Below are positions 1 through 11,199 of a stretch of 64,000 bases of DNA, one piece after another. Made by a program: the position numbers and the translations under genes. Source of the DNA: Gracilaria gracilis (Eukaryota > Rhodophyta > Florideophyceae > Gracilariales > Gracilariaceae); assembly GCA_030374805.1 (NCBI GenBank), contig JARGSG010000218.1, positions 620,001-684,000 of the forward strand, read 5' to 3'. The stretch's first letter is position 1; every line of letters starts with the position of its first letter. Below the pieces are notes generated by a model that did not search any database, was not told where the DNA came from, and worked only from the letters and a program-made list of their open reading frames with translations.

Positions 1-504
1 AGATTCCGTTCTGGTCGCATAGTTTGCATCCATATGGTTAGCAATCATGCAAAACTACGTCACTGGAACAGACCAAGAACGTATAGCTATGCACTTACCA
101 GTCGTGGTGGAGAGAGAAGCGTCGCAATGCTGTGGGAAGTGAAAGAAAGCGAGCAAGAGTCCACTTCTTCCTATGGATACTTTCGAAGAGCAGAAAAATG
201 AACCGAGTGCTCCAAGAACGGAGCATGGGGAGGAGAACATTTCTAAGTACTCTGACATTGCGGAGTAGAACCTCGAAACGAAAGGAAGGTTAGCGGTATT
301 TTTGAAAGGAAAGAACCCTGTAGAAGTGAATAGGATCACTGATCTTATGATTTTGCACTTCTAAATCAAATTGTTGAAAAAGCAGGTCAATGTTTGCCAT
401 ACATATCTCCCTTTTCAGCTTAATCTTCGTGAAAACGCCAGTTGAGTCTCCTATTCTATCCTGTTGGTGTCAGTTCTCTATCCATAATCTCAGTGACAAT
501 TCTA
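1..504. other. Intergenic, nothing recognised
   Basis: No convincing coding frame, RNA gene or repeat was seen. A 94-codon minus-strand frame (55-339) is Ser/Phe rich without family features and is probably chance. The stretch may hold the left end of the adjacent transposon, but no terminal inverted repeat was found by eye. Confidence 0.4.
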
Positions 505-3500
505 ATGAGTAGTCGCAGGAAACGATGGGAGCGTCCGGATTTATTCATAGGAAATCGTTTGGTATTAGACGATGAAGACGATCACGTAAATACCGTTGAA
601 AATGAAATCGGGTCATCCCCTCAAAGAAGAAGAAGATGCAGATGGGAAATCCCTCAGACGTATTCGTTCCCACATCCCCCAGGCAATTCTGTCATACATC
701 CTCAACCAGAAAGAGATATAGATACAGTACAGCCAAATATGATCGATATTACATTTCACGTAGATTGCGGGAATAACATTGATAATCGAGATGACACTGC
801 GGCCCATGATGAAATCTTTGGGGAAGATCTGTGTATAACAGATGAAAATGTAGAACAGTTAACAAGTGGAGAAGGCCAGACAGCTGAAGCAGGTATAGAA
901 ATCCATCCAAGCTCAAACGAAGTTGGTATCGAAAGCCCCTCATCGCAAGGATCAAGCACTAGTCATGAGTCGATAAACAGGTACACTTCAACACCAACAT
1001 CCACTCGTTCTTCAGATAATGACGTGGTTGTTTACGAATCCACTGCTGCTTCTCAAGAGTACAAAAGACTCTCCGCATTTCTATATACTGCTGAAATATC
1101 AAACATATCTCAAAGGACAATTGAAAGGCTTTTAACATGAGAGCCGATAAGATCCAAAGTTTCTTATCGAAGCCTGCTGTCATTTGCTCAAAAGACGTCT
1201 TTGCTGCATAAGTCTTTCGTCACAATGTGCCCACAAGGGCACTGTGCTTCTGCTGGAAAGTTGAGAAGTATTCTCCAATGTCCTATATGCCAGAAACCAA
1301 TTAAAGGTGCAGGGAGCTCGAAGTTCTGGTTTTTGAAAACCTCAACGGCAATTTCGGCATTATGTAGGAGAAAAGAATCATACTCCGAAATCATTAAAGG
1401 GCTTAAAAGAGCTCGTGACGCTTGTTCTGGTCTTGAAAACGATAAGGAAAGTCATGATTACTTCAACGGAAAGCTCTTTCAAAGATTGCATGGGCCTCAA
1501 ATCTCTGGGTGGGACGAAAGTAAGGAAACGATACCTGTCTTTGTCTCCTTATCAACTGACGGCTTCGAATGCGCGAAGACGAGGAAAGGCGACCCAATTA
1601 CAGCATGGCCTGTTGTTGGTAATGTACTTAACTTCAATTTGAAGCAGAGGTCGCGGGCAAGTAATTCCATTTTGTTCGCTGTCATACCGGGAACCCATCA
1701 CTCTGAATATTTCGATACGTTCATGTATGACTTTGTCCAAGATCTCCGAGCGTTACAAAACGGAATGGAGATCATTTGTTTTGACAATCGACCCCGAACG
1801 CTTAAAGTTCATGTACTCTTCTTCACGTCTGATTGGCCAGCAGGTTCAAAAGTTCTTGGCTTCGTTGGACACACGGGTAGACTCTTCTGCAGACTCTGTC
1901 ACAAAAAAAAGGTATACGTACGAAACCTGAAGTGCTCGTGTGTGATATCAGATACGCCATTAAACCTACAACAAAATTTGATTCAGGGACGACACTCGTA
2001 CCGAGTGGGTGACATCATAAACTATGAATGCCCTCAGCCTCGTACAACGAAGGAAATTAAAGCAACCTGGAAAAAACTGGAGGATTCTTGTTGCACTGCA
2101 GCTGATAAGAAGAGCATTTCCAAGAAGACAGGCATAAAGAGAGGTTCCTGTCTAAGATCATTGTCACTTGATTTCAAATATTCGTTTCCGTATGATGTTA
2201 TGCACTTGGTCCTTCTGGGATGGACCAAACAATTACTGAAACTTTTAGTTGGCGGCCACGCCCGACACGAAAGGCTCGCCTCACTGCCCAAATACTGTAT
2301 TTCTTCTTCGATTCTGAGAAATATCGACCAAGACTTGGCGGCAGCTTCTCCCGGAATACCCACTTCTTGGGGTCGTTCACCCTTACCTCTCCGTGACCTG
2401 AACCGATTCAAAGCAGAAGACCTCAAAAGACACGCAGAGTTGTATACGATGCCTTATTTTCACACATATCATCCAGAGTTCGACACACTTCGGATATGGA
2501 AACTTACATCAAGTTTGGTCACAATATGTTTCGGATTCAAATGCTCGCCAGATGTCGTCAATGAATTGAGAAAAATTGTTGAAGAGTTATACACAAGGTT
2601 TGTAGCACAATTTTGTATGTCCCAAGAAGACTCTTACTGCCTGACCCCAACAACGCATGCAATACTACATCTGCCAGAGTTGTTGAGTGAATGTGGCCCA
2701 CTTCCGATCACTTCACAATTTCTCGTTGAGCGACTTCTTGGAGAGATTGGCAGGAGAGTGCAGTCTAATTCAAACTTACCCTCACATCTTTTTCACAAGA
2801 ATCACAAGTTATTGGCGATCCGCATCATGAATGATGGAATGGCACCTCAGAATGAGTTTGAGAGGGATCTTTATCTTTCTTCCCCTACTGCACCCAGTTC
2901 TTTGTCGAATAACGAGAGCTTGTTTTCAAACCCACTAGAACGAAGATACGCCCGTGTTCATGGAGAAGAAAAGAATATGGTGCTTTCAAGACGTGTGCAA
3001 ACCTATCTCCAAGGTTACATCTGTGAAAACTTAGATCACTCGGCATATCCGTACGAAGTCAAAGCCACTAAGCAATTTCATCTGTGTTCTGTCTTCAACG
3101 AGAGCAATGAATTCAGCATTGAAACAAAAGAATGGTTTGATAGAAGAACCCATAACAATAGCCATGCTCGACAGAAATACTACATTGCGGCAGAGTTCAT
3201 CACTGTAGAAGAAGCCCATAACTCAGGAAGAGAATCCTTGGAGCTCAGCCAAAGTCGATCCGCTCCCAACCTGAAGAAGGATTTGTACTATGGAAACGTG
3301 AAAAAAATAGTTGAGGTGTGTGTGCAAACATCGATGAGAGACGAGCCATTCTATGTCATATTTGCTGAAGTTCAATGGCAGTACGGACTCATTCATAATA
3401 AGGAGCTTGATCTCGTCTACTCGGAGGGAGCTGGACGAAGAAGAACAACTTACGAACCCATCCATTGTATCCAACGCGTCGTAGGTTACTTGGACACAAG

Positions 3501-3600
3501 AGGTCGCCGTTACATACTTGATAAGAAGAGAGGTTCAACGATCACATGTGGTCTAGCAACGCTCCGGGGAGTAGGAAGTGAAGATGTAATTCGCTCTTGA
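505..3600 (+). pseudogene. tnp2-family (Plavaka/CACTA-like) transposase, one in-frame stop
   Basis: A cut-and-paste DNA transposase of the tnp2 type. The first ATG of the frame is at 505 (MSSRRKRWERPD). A TGA at 1138-1140 interrupts the frame, which then stays open without shift to 3600. The first part (about 210 codons) is acidic and low complexity. After the stop come a CxxxxC...CxxC zinc-ribbon-like segment (CPQGHC, CPICQKP), STDGF at about 1550 (candidate first catalytic Asp), the family hallmark GHTGRLFCRLC near 1870, and FPYDVMHLVLLG near 2190. These motifs are typical of fungal and oomycete tnp2 proteins. The stop may be a nonsense mutation, or the two parts may be separate proteins or exons. 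Terminal inverted repeats were not located. Confidence 0.75.
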
Positions 3601-4216
3601 CGATAAAGAAGTCCAGGGCACTGGTTGACGATGTGCACTAACGTGACTCTCTTCGGATCATGAACCCTTTGCGACAAAACACATCGCTTTGCACAGGAAG
3701 AAAGCTTGGAACGCTGGGGAATTCCACTGTACAGGGTAGGGATGACGTCGTAGTCTTATCCCCATCTGTTGCACCAGCGCGCACTGCATAGGGTGATGAG
3801 ATGGGTGGGAAACTTGTTTCTGTGCGCTTCTGTGCTTCATAGATTCTGATGATGAGAGCAATAGAAGTAGTAGGGCAGGGAAGTTATCCACAGAAAATTC
3901 GCAAATGGCTCCACCTAGAAGCACCTGGATGTTGTGATAGAGGGGTCAGAGAAGCCACCATGAAAAGCTTTTCAAGGACAAAGAGCTTTCCAAACAGAGA
4001 GCGAGATGCGGAACATAGATGGCGTATTGGCAACCAGATTGGTCCAAATAATGTTCACATTTCGTAAATAATTGTTTTCACCCTTGTAGCGGTACTGTAG
4101 CTCCGGAACATTCTCATAAGTGGAACGTGCCGCATGAAGTCCGTGGCACGTTCCAAATACCGCGTTCACTTCTTCTCGGGTTGTGCGGTGTCGTTGGCAG
4201 CCCTCTTCTTCGTATT
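3601..4216. other. Intergenic between transposase and basic-protein gene
   Basis: No supported gene. Only short overlapping frames on both strands were seen. It may be the 3' flank of the tnp2 element and the promoter of the next gene. Confidence 0.4.
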
Positions 4217-5005
4217 ATGACCGTGAATGTGGGATACCGAGAGATTAATATTCCATCCGGTGTTAATTTCCCATTGAAGACCTTGTTTGTACCGAAGAAC
4301 ACTGAGTTACTGGCGCTTCGCGACTCGGTATCCTCCGGGAACGGGAATGCTGTCCCTAAAAATGTGCATGTTCTCTCGGCTGAGTCACGTAATATCGCAA
4401 AACTAGGACCAAACGTTTCTAGTGGGTCTTTGAGAAAGAAATTGTGGCGGGAGATCGAGAAAAATCGTTGTGCAGAAAACCAACGCCGTCGAAATCGAGA
4501 CAAGTGCAATAGATCGAAAGAGTCTGCCGAGAGTCGGGCGCTGCGTCTAATGAAACGACGGGCATGGTATAAAAAGAAGTATTCAGATTCAAGATCTTCA
4601 TCGCTCACTGCTGACTTTGATGTGTCATGTTCCAGCAATGATGTTAAGTCTAGTAGTTCTGATTGTTCCTTTCAATCAGGCAAAAATCGAGATCAACACA
4701 CAGGCTCCGAAGTGAGTGAAGAGTTCCCAAGAACTGCATCCAAAGTTGGTGCGTTTGTGTCCGATGGCATTTCTTCGGACATAACCACGAGTTCTGTCAA
4801 CAGTTCCGATGACCCAGACGGAGAAACACGTAGTACCATTGGTGGCACTTCCTTTCTGTATGAGATTCACATTGATTCTCAAGTTGTCAAGACACATACG
4901 CACTTGTTGACATCAATTTCCAACATCCCACCGTCGAATATTGTGTTACTCCGAGTGAATCGTGGTGGAAATGAAGCCGTTAGAGAAAATACTGCTACTG
5001 GGTAA
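4217..5005 (+). CDS. Hypothetical basic protein with a bZIP-like basic stretch
   Basis: 262 codons from the ATG at 4217 (MTVNVGYREINIP). The frame is open further upstream only by way of a GTG. Residues about 100-150 are strongly basic. KNRCAENQRRRNRDK resembles the DNA-contact segment of bZIP proteins (Asn, then Ala at +3 and Arg at +8), but the second Ala is Glu and no clear leucine heptads follow, so this is a near miss. The C-terminal half is Ser/Asp rich. It lies downstream of the tnp2 transposase in the same orientation, so it could be an accessory protein of that transposon or a host gene. A second frame (4962-5288) overlaps the end in another phase and could be a frameshifted continuation. 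Function unknown. Confidence 0.5.
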   Translation: MTVNVGYREINIPSGVNFPLKTLFVPKNTELLALRDSVSSGNGNAVPKNVHVLSAESRNIAKLGPNVSSGSLRKKLWREIEKNRCAENQRRRNRDKCNRSKESAESRALRLMKRRAWYKKKYSDSRSSSLTADFDVSCSSNDVKSSSSDCSFQSGKNRDQHTGSEVSEEFPRTASKVGAFVSDGISSDITTSSVNSSDDPDGETRSTIGGTSFLYEIHIDSQVVKTHTHLLTSISNIPPSNIVLLRVNRGGNEAVRENTATG

Positions 5006-5887
5006 AGCAAATTTCATGAGACCAGTTCGGTTCAACATAGCCCTGATGGCCCAGAGAAACCCAATGAGACGGATTGTGAAACTGAATTGCGTGAGAATGG
5101 TGCGAATTAAATCAGTCCCAATGTACCCTCCACCTGAAGATTGTGAGTACGTGAGATGTCATCGATGGCACTTGCAGTTCCTTTGGAGGAGGATACGAAG
5201 CGATGCTATGAGAGATGATTTGTATGAGGCATATAATGATTACGTCAACGAAACGATTCATATTCGAACGCGAAGTGGTGCCAAATAGGTGCCGGTTTGA
5301 GCCCTACAGAAAGCTACAAACTCTATTGCAAAGAGGTTGGAGGTTGTTGATGAACGAGCGCTTTGGATACTATCCGAAGGCCTCATCAGCGCACGAAAGC
5401 GATAGGCTAACCAGGTCAGGTCGGACAGTTCGCGCGTCATACTGGAGGTGGTGATGGTGCTATGTTTGAAAACAGAAGGTAGCGAAGCAGCGAGGAATGC
5501 GGGTTGGGCGGAGGGCGTGCGTAATGTTACAAGATGTCATGTTGCAAGGCCTGGAGGATCTGTCCTTTGGCAATGAAGAAGCGAATTGCAGCGTGCTGAT
5601 CGAGGGTATGTTGTAGATTGTGTGGCAGGAGGACATTTGTGCGGTAACCAACGCGCTAGCCGTCATGCGCTGAGCTCTAGTATTTTGCAGCTGTTCTCAC
5701 AAATGTTTGAAAGCGATGAAACGCCCGATGCTTTGAACGCCTCGCAGACTGCGAGTGTTCTCCGGGTGATGGGGAAGATGATGGTTGGCATACACACACA
5801 TGCTGCGACAGCGAACAAGAATTTGGTGAAGAAGGGTGAGCAGAGCAGTGAACCGCTGTGAATACCAGCGCCGCGATGTACAGCCCG
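5006..5887. other. Intergenic, weak ORFs only
   Basis: Contains a TTG-initiated 91-codon plus-strand frame (5586-5861) and overlapping frames at 4962-5454. None has recognisable domains. The left limit of the duplicated locus described below lies near 5890. Confidence 0.4.
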
Positions 5888-6846
5888 TTAGCTTCGTAAA
5901 CCGACTGGAGGTGCCGTATTTGTACGTCCGTTTTCACAACGTCTTTTCACATCAATTTCTCTTTGTTCATCTGTGAAAGCCCTCGAACACAAACCGCAAG
6001 CTTCGTGGGTGTACGTGCGTCTCTTCGTGGGACTCCTCTCTTCGGCGGACGCCCTAGAGCGAGGCTCTTTAATAGTTTCTCTGGAACCATTAGAGCCCAT
6101 GAGGCCACTTCTTTCCGCCAAAAAAGCCCTTACCGAAACCTATCAACCGGCAGAGCTTCGTATTCAAAGAACCAACAGCTTGGCCAAATATAGCAGTACC
6201 ATTCCTTTCTGCACGACCGATAAGTCGTGTCCGCTGCTCACCTTGCTTTTAACACTATGTGAAGCTCCGTCCACCACCACACCTGGCGAGTCTTTCTCTT
6301 CTGACGTCTCCAGCGCTCTTTCATGCGAAAGATCGTGATCACCACATTTGTTTTCTATTGACTGGACAACTGCCAGTATGTCGGCACTCAAGACACGCCC
6401 ATCACTGTGTTCTATTTGATTATGATGAGAATCTGGTTGGCTTTCGACACTCACAGCAGTTGTGACCTCGAGCTCGCCGCCGTCTGCTGCTAGTGTACTA
6501 TTCTTACCAAAACAGTCCATTGGGAAGGACAGTTTCCTTGGAAAACCTCTGACTTTCCTGTTGATAAACTTCATCCGAATGAAATTAATCTGACGAGGAT
6601 GACGGAGCTCCGCGTCCTTTAACATGTTCTGTTGTGGTTCCGCGTTTTCCTCCTCCGCGGTCTTCGTTTCATTAGACACACGCTCGCACCCACGCCCATA
6701 CAGATCCTATTCGATATAGTTTTCTCAATTCTTCATTCACCTGGAACTCTTTGATGGCTCTACGATTATCTTTCGTTTCTGGTTTGCCCTCCAGCATACT
6801 GACACACCCCTTTTCCATTTCGTTCACAATGAACCATGTTGTTCAT
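5888..6846 (-). pseudogene. Decayed paralogue of the gene at 9088-10829
   Basis: The longest open piece is 6164-6679 (171 codons). It aligns with residues from about 90 to 245 of the neighbouring paralogue. Shared blocks include KLSFPMDCF, HSVKSKV or HRVKSKV followed by SSGHDLSVV or GSGEDLSVV, and LAKL. The conserved start region (MNNMVH at 6846, against MENMVH in the paralogue) is cut off by a frame change near 6690. The C-terminal similarity (THEACGLCSR against THTQDASGMGSSG-like text) continues in another frame down to about 5888. The upstream DNA (6850-7200) is also homologous to 10830-11200. Several indels and no single open frame indicate a pseudogene. The family itself is unknown. Confidence 0.65.
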
Positions 6847-7205
6847 TTCTTCTTTTGATTGAGAACCTCAAAGAATGCTGTTTCACACCAGATGCTTCCT
6901 TCAGCTACACACGCTCCAGATGTTGGAGATGTAACAAGGGAGTCTGGCCGTAGGAACCTTGGAGTAGCGTTTCCGTCTCATGGAAATCCCTTTTATGCCG
7001 AACTGTGCACCCCAGCGAATTGTTTTCGTGTTCCAAGCAAGTGCACTCTTCCGCTTGTCGGAGATGAAGCATCTATTACTTCAATGGAAAGCATCCACGA
7101 CAGAGGGGTACCAGCAACTTGCTGGTTGAACCATGTAGTACCTGCCTGAACCTCTGAGGTTCTCTTACACCTCTTCCCTGCATCTCCTTCCCATTTGAGT
7201 CATTG
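6847..7205 (-). other. Duplicated upstream region of the decayed paralogue
   Basis: This matches 10830-11200 over most of its length, with many substitutions and small indels. The block CTTTTATACCGAAC of the other copy reads CTTTTATGCCGAAC here, so the minus-strand TATA box TATAAAAG has become CATAAAAG (about 6988-6997). The promoter of this copy therefore looks damaged as well as its coding part. Confidence 0.6.
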
Positions 7206-7282
7206 TTTGAACTCTCTGAAAATATTTTCTCTGCATCCAGTGATTATCAGCGTCGAAGGGTGCTCCCAATACTATGTGCTTT

Positions 7283-8263
7283 TCAGCCATGCAAGATGGT
7301 GATCATATGTGCGCTTTTGCTCTCCTCTGTGTATCCCCAGCGCCTGAAAACGGCCATCTCTTCCATTTTGTCAAGCTTCTTCAAACGTTCCACTTGAGCC
7401 TTTTGTTCTTTGTTGAGCTCCTTCTGGCTCCCCTCCGCCTGTGCAGGTTTGTCAGACACCGACAGAGCTCGCGACACTAAATCAGACTTCTCGACGCAAT
7501 CGGATATAGAACCACCTCTTTGGAGCACAAATTCCTTGAGTTGCTTCGTACCCATATTCTTCACATCAACCGCTGGAAAAGAAGCCTTTTTCGGTGGAGC
7601 TTTGATATGAAACCCAGTGCTGACATTACCCGCAGCCTTGGCAGCACGGGATCGCTCAAGCAATGTCTTCTCCTTCGCACCGCTGAGCTTTGCACCCTGA
7701 GCGACGTAAATGATGCCATCATACACAAGATGCCCACGAAACGGCAGTGCAGTGAAACAAGTAGCGACCGGAAGCTCAATGTTTTGTCGACGTAGAGCAG
7801 TAGCCGGCGATACCTTCATGCCCAACAAGCGATAGAACTTGGTCATGGTATGATCAGCAACCAAGGAACCATCGTCACCTTCCTCAATGACATACAGGGC
7901 GTCACTCACGGACGAGCTGAGAAGCATAGTGTCCCACGAAGCGCACTGCTCTCGAAACGGCTGGCGCAGGTAGCACGTCAACTGCTGCCCGGCAATCTCG
8001 AACACAGACGTACCGGACGGCGCGCCGTGCCAGTAGCTGTACATACACGCGGACAGATGTAGCAACTTGAGCTGGCCGTCCTGGCTGCCGTATGCGTGGT
8101 GGATGTTCGACGCGGTTACTTGTGGGTACGACTGCGATATGGAGTTGGCGGCCAATCGGGCACTCTGCAACATGGCGGAGAAATGCATGCCGTCCAGCTT
8201 GGGGAGACAGGCGTTGCGCGGCTTTTCGGACAGCTGCGACGGCGGGTTTAAGGATTGCGACAT
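7283..8263 (-). CDS. Conserved-looking hypothetical protein with C-terminal SAP-like motif
   Basis: 326 codons starting at a genuine ATG (MSQSLNPPSQ). The N-terminal two thirds (residues 20-190) look like a globular domain with VIEEGDDGSLVADHTMTKFY, LLGM and LPFRGHLVYDG, which I cannot assign. Residues 197-235 are Lys/Ala rich. Residues 237-266 (MGTKQLKEFVLQRGG...CVEKSDLVSRA) match the helix-turn-helix pattern of SAP-like domains, where a conserved glycine turn precedes a K-x-[DE]-L motif. Residues 280-305 are a charged helix with coiled-coil character. There is no signal peptide or membrane segment. It sits between the two members of the duplicated gene pair on the same strand and appears single-copy here. 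Likely a host gene of unknown function. Confidence 0.75.
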   Translation of the reverse strand: MSQSLNPPSQLSEKPRNACLPKLDGMHFSAMLQSARLAANSISQSYPQVTASNIHHAYGSQDGQLKLLHLSACMYSYWHGAPSGTSVFEIAGQQLTCYLRQPFREQCASWDTMLLSSSVSDALYVIEEGDDGSLVADHTMTKFYRLLGMKVSPATALRRQNIELPVATCFTALPFRGHLVYDGIIYVAQGAKLSGAKEKTLLERSRAAKAAGNVSTGFHIKAPPKKASFPAVDVKNMGTKQLKEFVLQRGGSISDCVEKSDLVSRALSVSDKPAQAEGSQKELNKEQKAQVERLKKLDKMEEMAVFRRWGYTEESKSAHMITILHG

Positions 8264-8719
8264 GATAAGGTGCTAGCGCGAGTAGAAGAAGGTAGATCTA
8301 AGCTTGTCGATGTTGCAAAGGCGAGGCAGAATGGTCATCGGCGAGCTGGTCTGGCTGAGAGAAGTTGTGGGCTGGTGGCTACAGCAGAAAGCCGCCGCTG
8401 GGGCATGGGGTTAGCTGGATGCACTTGTATCTGGGCGCAGAGACGGCTCTGCGACGCAGAGTCTGCCTGCGACGGTTCCGGTGAGCGCGAATTTCCGATT
8501 TGGTGGGAATTTCCCAGTGGGAAGCAAATTGTGCACGCTGCGCTTTTGTGCCACGCGCCTTCCTAAAATCGGCACCATTACCGGGCCAGATTTGGCAGAT
8601 TTGCGTTTAACGTGCGTGGAAAACGTGGTCGAACCTTGAGAGGCGTGGCCCACGACTTGATCCTTTTAATGATTACAGTACGGGCTTTGACGCGCTCGGA
8701 CTCTGAAGAGAATCAAATG

Positions 8720-8774
8720 GGGGTTGTCTAACCTTACAGGCAAAGAGGAATGACAAGTTGTCATTCACAACCCC
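8720..8774. repeat. Nested inverted repeat
   Basis: The inner palindrome AATGACAAGTTGTCATT (8749-8765) has 8-bp arms around one base. It lies inside outer arms GGGGTTGT (8720-8727) and ACAACCCC (8767-8774). The outer arms are asymmetrically spaced, so a cruciform would mainly involve the inner arms. Confidence 0.6.
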
Positions 8775-8970
8775 TCAAGGGCTTACAGTAGCTGCCCAAG
8801 GCTTGCCGGGGCTGCTCTGTCGGCAACCGCACAGTTGCAAGCTGGCATGACACGTGCATGATCCATCGCCGAAATGCGGCATTGACAATCTCTCTAGATC
8901 TACGAAGGTACGTCGAGCTAGATCGCGTTTTAGACTGTGGGAATGCCCGTCGTGGCTCACGCGCCTACTT

Positions 8971-9007
8971 GGAGTATCTAGGCTATCTTAGATAGCCTGG
9001 ATACTCC
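8971..9007. repeat. Near-perfect 18-bp inverted repeat
   Basis: The arms GGAGTATCTAGGCTATCT and AGATAGCCTGGATACTCC flank a single T. Seventeen of eighteen positions pair. It lies just beyond the 3' end of the acidic gene and about 700 bp upstream of the SAP-motif gene. It could be a protein-binding palindrome or a remnant of a small inverted-repeat element. Confidence 0.7.
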
Positions 9008-9087
9008 GATTGTTTCAAACATTTCGTGCTCTTTTAATTCTACAACATACAAACCCAAACACAATCCCAAGAACAGTATACTACACC

Positions 9088-10829
9088 CTACATCATCATG
9101 CAAGATTCCACGAGATGCGAGAAGGGAAAGGACGCCTCCACGAAACTTTCACTAGAGCTGGAACAAGACTCGTCATATTCATGTTGAGTCACACCGACAT
9201 TTTCCTCTTCCGCTAGCCCCAAAGTTTCCCTCGGATCTACGACGTCAACCACATCCTCAATGATACTGCCTTCGGGGACGTCATCGTCATCCCTCAGAAC
9301 CACTTGCACGCCCACATCATTGGTGCTCAAATCCCCATTTTCACTCCGTACCCCCTCACCTAAGCGAGATTCGAACAACGACGCTATTCTTGCTACTCTC
9401 CCAGACATATGTTCAGAAACCTCATGCAACCAGCCCAGAGCCGTTTGCCCGCACACACCGATGGCAGGCGCTGACTGGGCTCTAATCATTCCCGGCACCA
9501 CCTTCACTCTCTGGTTCGACAACCGTGAAGCTGGTGTCGTCAATTCCGCTAACGGGGATACTCTGGGAATGACAATCTCACTGGGCACAGCAGGTGAGCA
9601 CTGTTCCGAGAGTGCGCCCTACTCCTTCACGACTTCCAATGAAATATGGGTCACTTGTTCACGTCATAAGTTGTGGTCTTCTTCTCTACATGTGCTTCCA
9701 TGTCTTGAGATTCCTTCGCGCTTCCGATCGATCCTTGGCCATTTTGCAAGCTTTCGTCTGAAGACTTAAGTACCACAACTACTTCGCCCAGTCCGCAAGT
9801 GTTGTTCTCAAATATGCTTCTTAGTTCCCCAACATCCCTGACTTCATCGTCATCTGAAGGTGCATGTTGTACTTCTGCACCCATGGAACCACTCTCGTCC
9901 ACCATATCTACTTTTTGCACAGCGGCACACCCACTTGACCCCATTCCGGAAGCGTCTTGGGTATGCATGCACCCTTTCTTGGACCATGATTCTTCTCCCA
10001 TCTTAGCAACAGAGCGGCGCTCCTCAAGCTTATCTCCGCCGCTCTCCCGGTCTGCCAGGCCACCTTGGTGCCCATGAATGTCTCTTTCTGTAGATTCTTC
10101 ATTTTGGCTGGCTTTTGAACTGGCTTCCTTGAAAAAGAAGCTGCCTGTTGATCGCAGCTTCGCCAGAGTTCGAATAACGACCCCTTTCTCCACAACCGAC
10201 AGATCCTCCCCACTACCGACTTTGCTCTTAACTCGGTGTGGGGTTCCGTCCACCGCCGTACAAGATGACTGCATCTCTTCGGGGCCCGCCACCGCTTGGA
10301 CCTGCCCAACATTCTGCTCGTCTTTTTGGCCATCTGCTGACGAGCCGATCGCGACTATGTCGGGACTCACAACACATCCCCCATCGCTTTGTTCTCGATG
10401 GTTCTCAAGAGAAACTGCTGAAGTGTCGACATTCACAGTACTTGCGGTTTCCACCTCACTACTGTCTGCTTCCCGTGCGCAGTGGTTACAGAAACAGTCC
10501 ATCGGGAAAGACAGTTTCTTCAGAAAGCCTTGAATTCTCTTCCCGATGAGCCTCATCCGCAACAAACCAAATTTTGTAGGATGACGGACGTTTGCATGCT
10601 TCCTTACGTTCTCCTGCTGCCCGGAACCCTCATTGTCACTGGTCCTCATTCCATTCAACACGCCATTCTCACCACGTCTATAAAGATTACAATCGATGTA
10701 ATCCCCATGCTTCACGTTCTTCCTGTAATCGTTGAGAGCCCTCAATTTCTCCAACTCCTCCGCTTGGCTTTCCGCCACAATTATACGACCGAAGCCACCT
10801 GGTGGTGGCGAATGAACCATATTCTCCAT
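9088..10829 (-). CDS. Hypothetical acidic protein, probably two exons with a 44-nt intron
   Basis: The start is taken at the ATG at 10829 (MENMVHSPPPGG). The first exon frame ends with a TGA at 9651-9653, and a second coding-like frame (to 9088) begins in another phase. A 44-nt GT...AG segment at 9619-9662 starts with GTGAAC and ends with GAGTAG. It contains the stop, and its removal joins the frames in phase 0, giving 389 + 177 codons. This is inference; a frameshift mutation is the alternative. The protein is Glu/Ser/Val rich with a basic patch (RMRLIGKRIQGFLKKL) near the N-terminus followed by FPMDCFCNHC. The C-terminus is acidic and ends in a Ser run. No domain recognised. A decayed paralogue lies at 5888-6846. 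Confidence 0.6.
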
Positions 10830-10975
10830 TTCTTTTGTTGTTTGGGAACTCCAAAAACTATTGTTACACACCAGAAGCTTCCTTCAACTACACTCGTTCC
10901 AGAAGTTTGGAGTATCTGTATTGCAAAGAAGTCTGGCGGCCAGAACTTTCGACCAGCGTTCCCGTCCCATGAACT

Positions 10976-10986
10976 CCCCTTTTATA
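10976..10986 (-). promoter_or_regulatory. Candidate TATA box of the acidic gene
   Basis: The minus strand reads TATAAAAGGGG about 150 bp upstream of the ATG at 10829. The homologous position of the decayed paralogue is mutated to CATAAAAGGG. Confidence 0.5.
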
Positions 10987-11199
10987 CCGAACTGCGCACC
11001 ACAGCGAAACGTGTTCGTGTTTCGTTGAAGTGCGCTCTCCTGCGTATGTTACATCAAGCACCTGTTTTGCCAAATAGAAGACATCCACGAAACAATGGAA
11101 CCAGCAACCACGTAATACTCATCTAAACTCCTGCGGTTCTCTTACAACTCTGCCCGGCATCCTCTCCCCCCCCCTGAGCCTCCCACTTTTGACTCATTG

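Larger units (their letters stand above)
8264..9087. other. Intergenic region with two palindromes
   Basis: No supported gene. It contains the promoter of the minus-strand gene starting at 8263 and two inverted repeats, listed separately. Confidence 0.5.
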
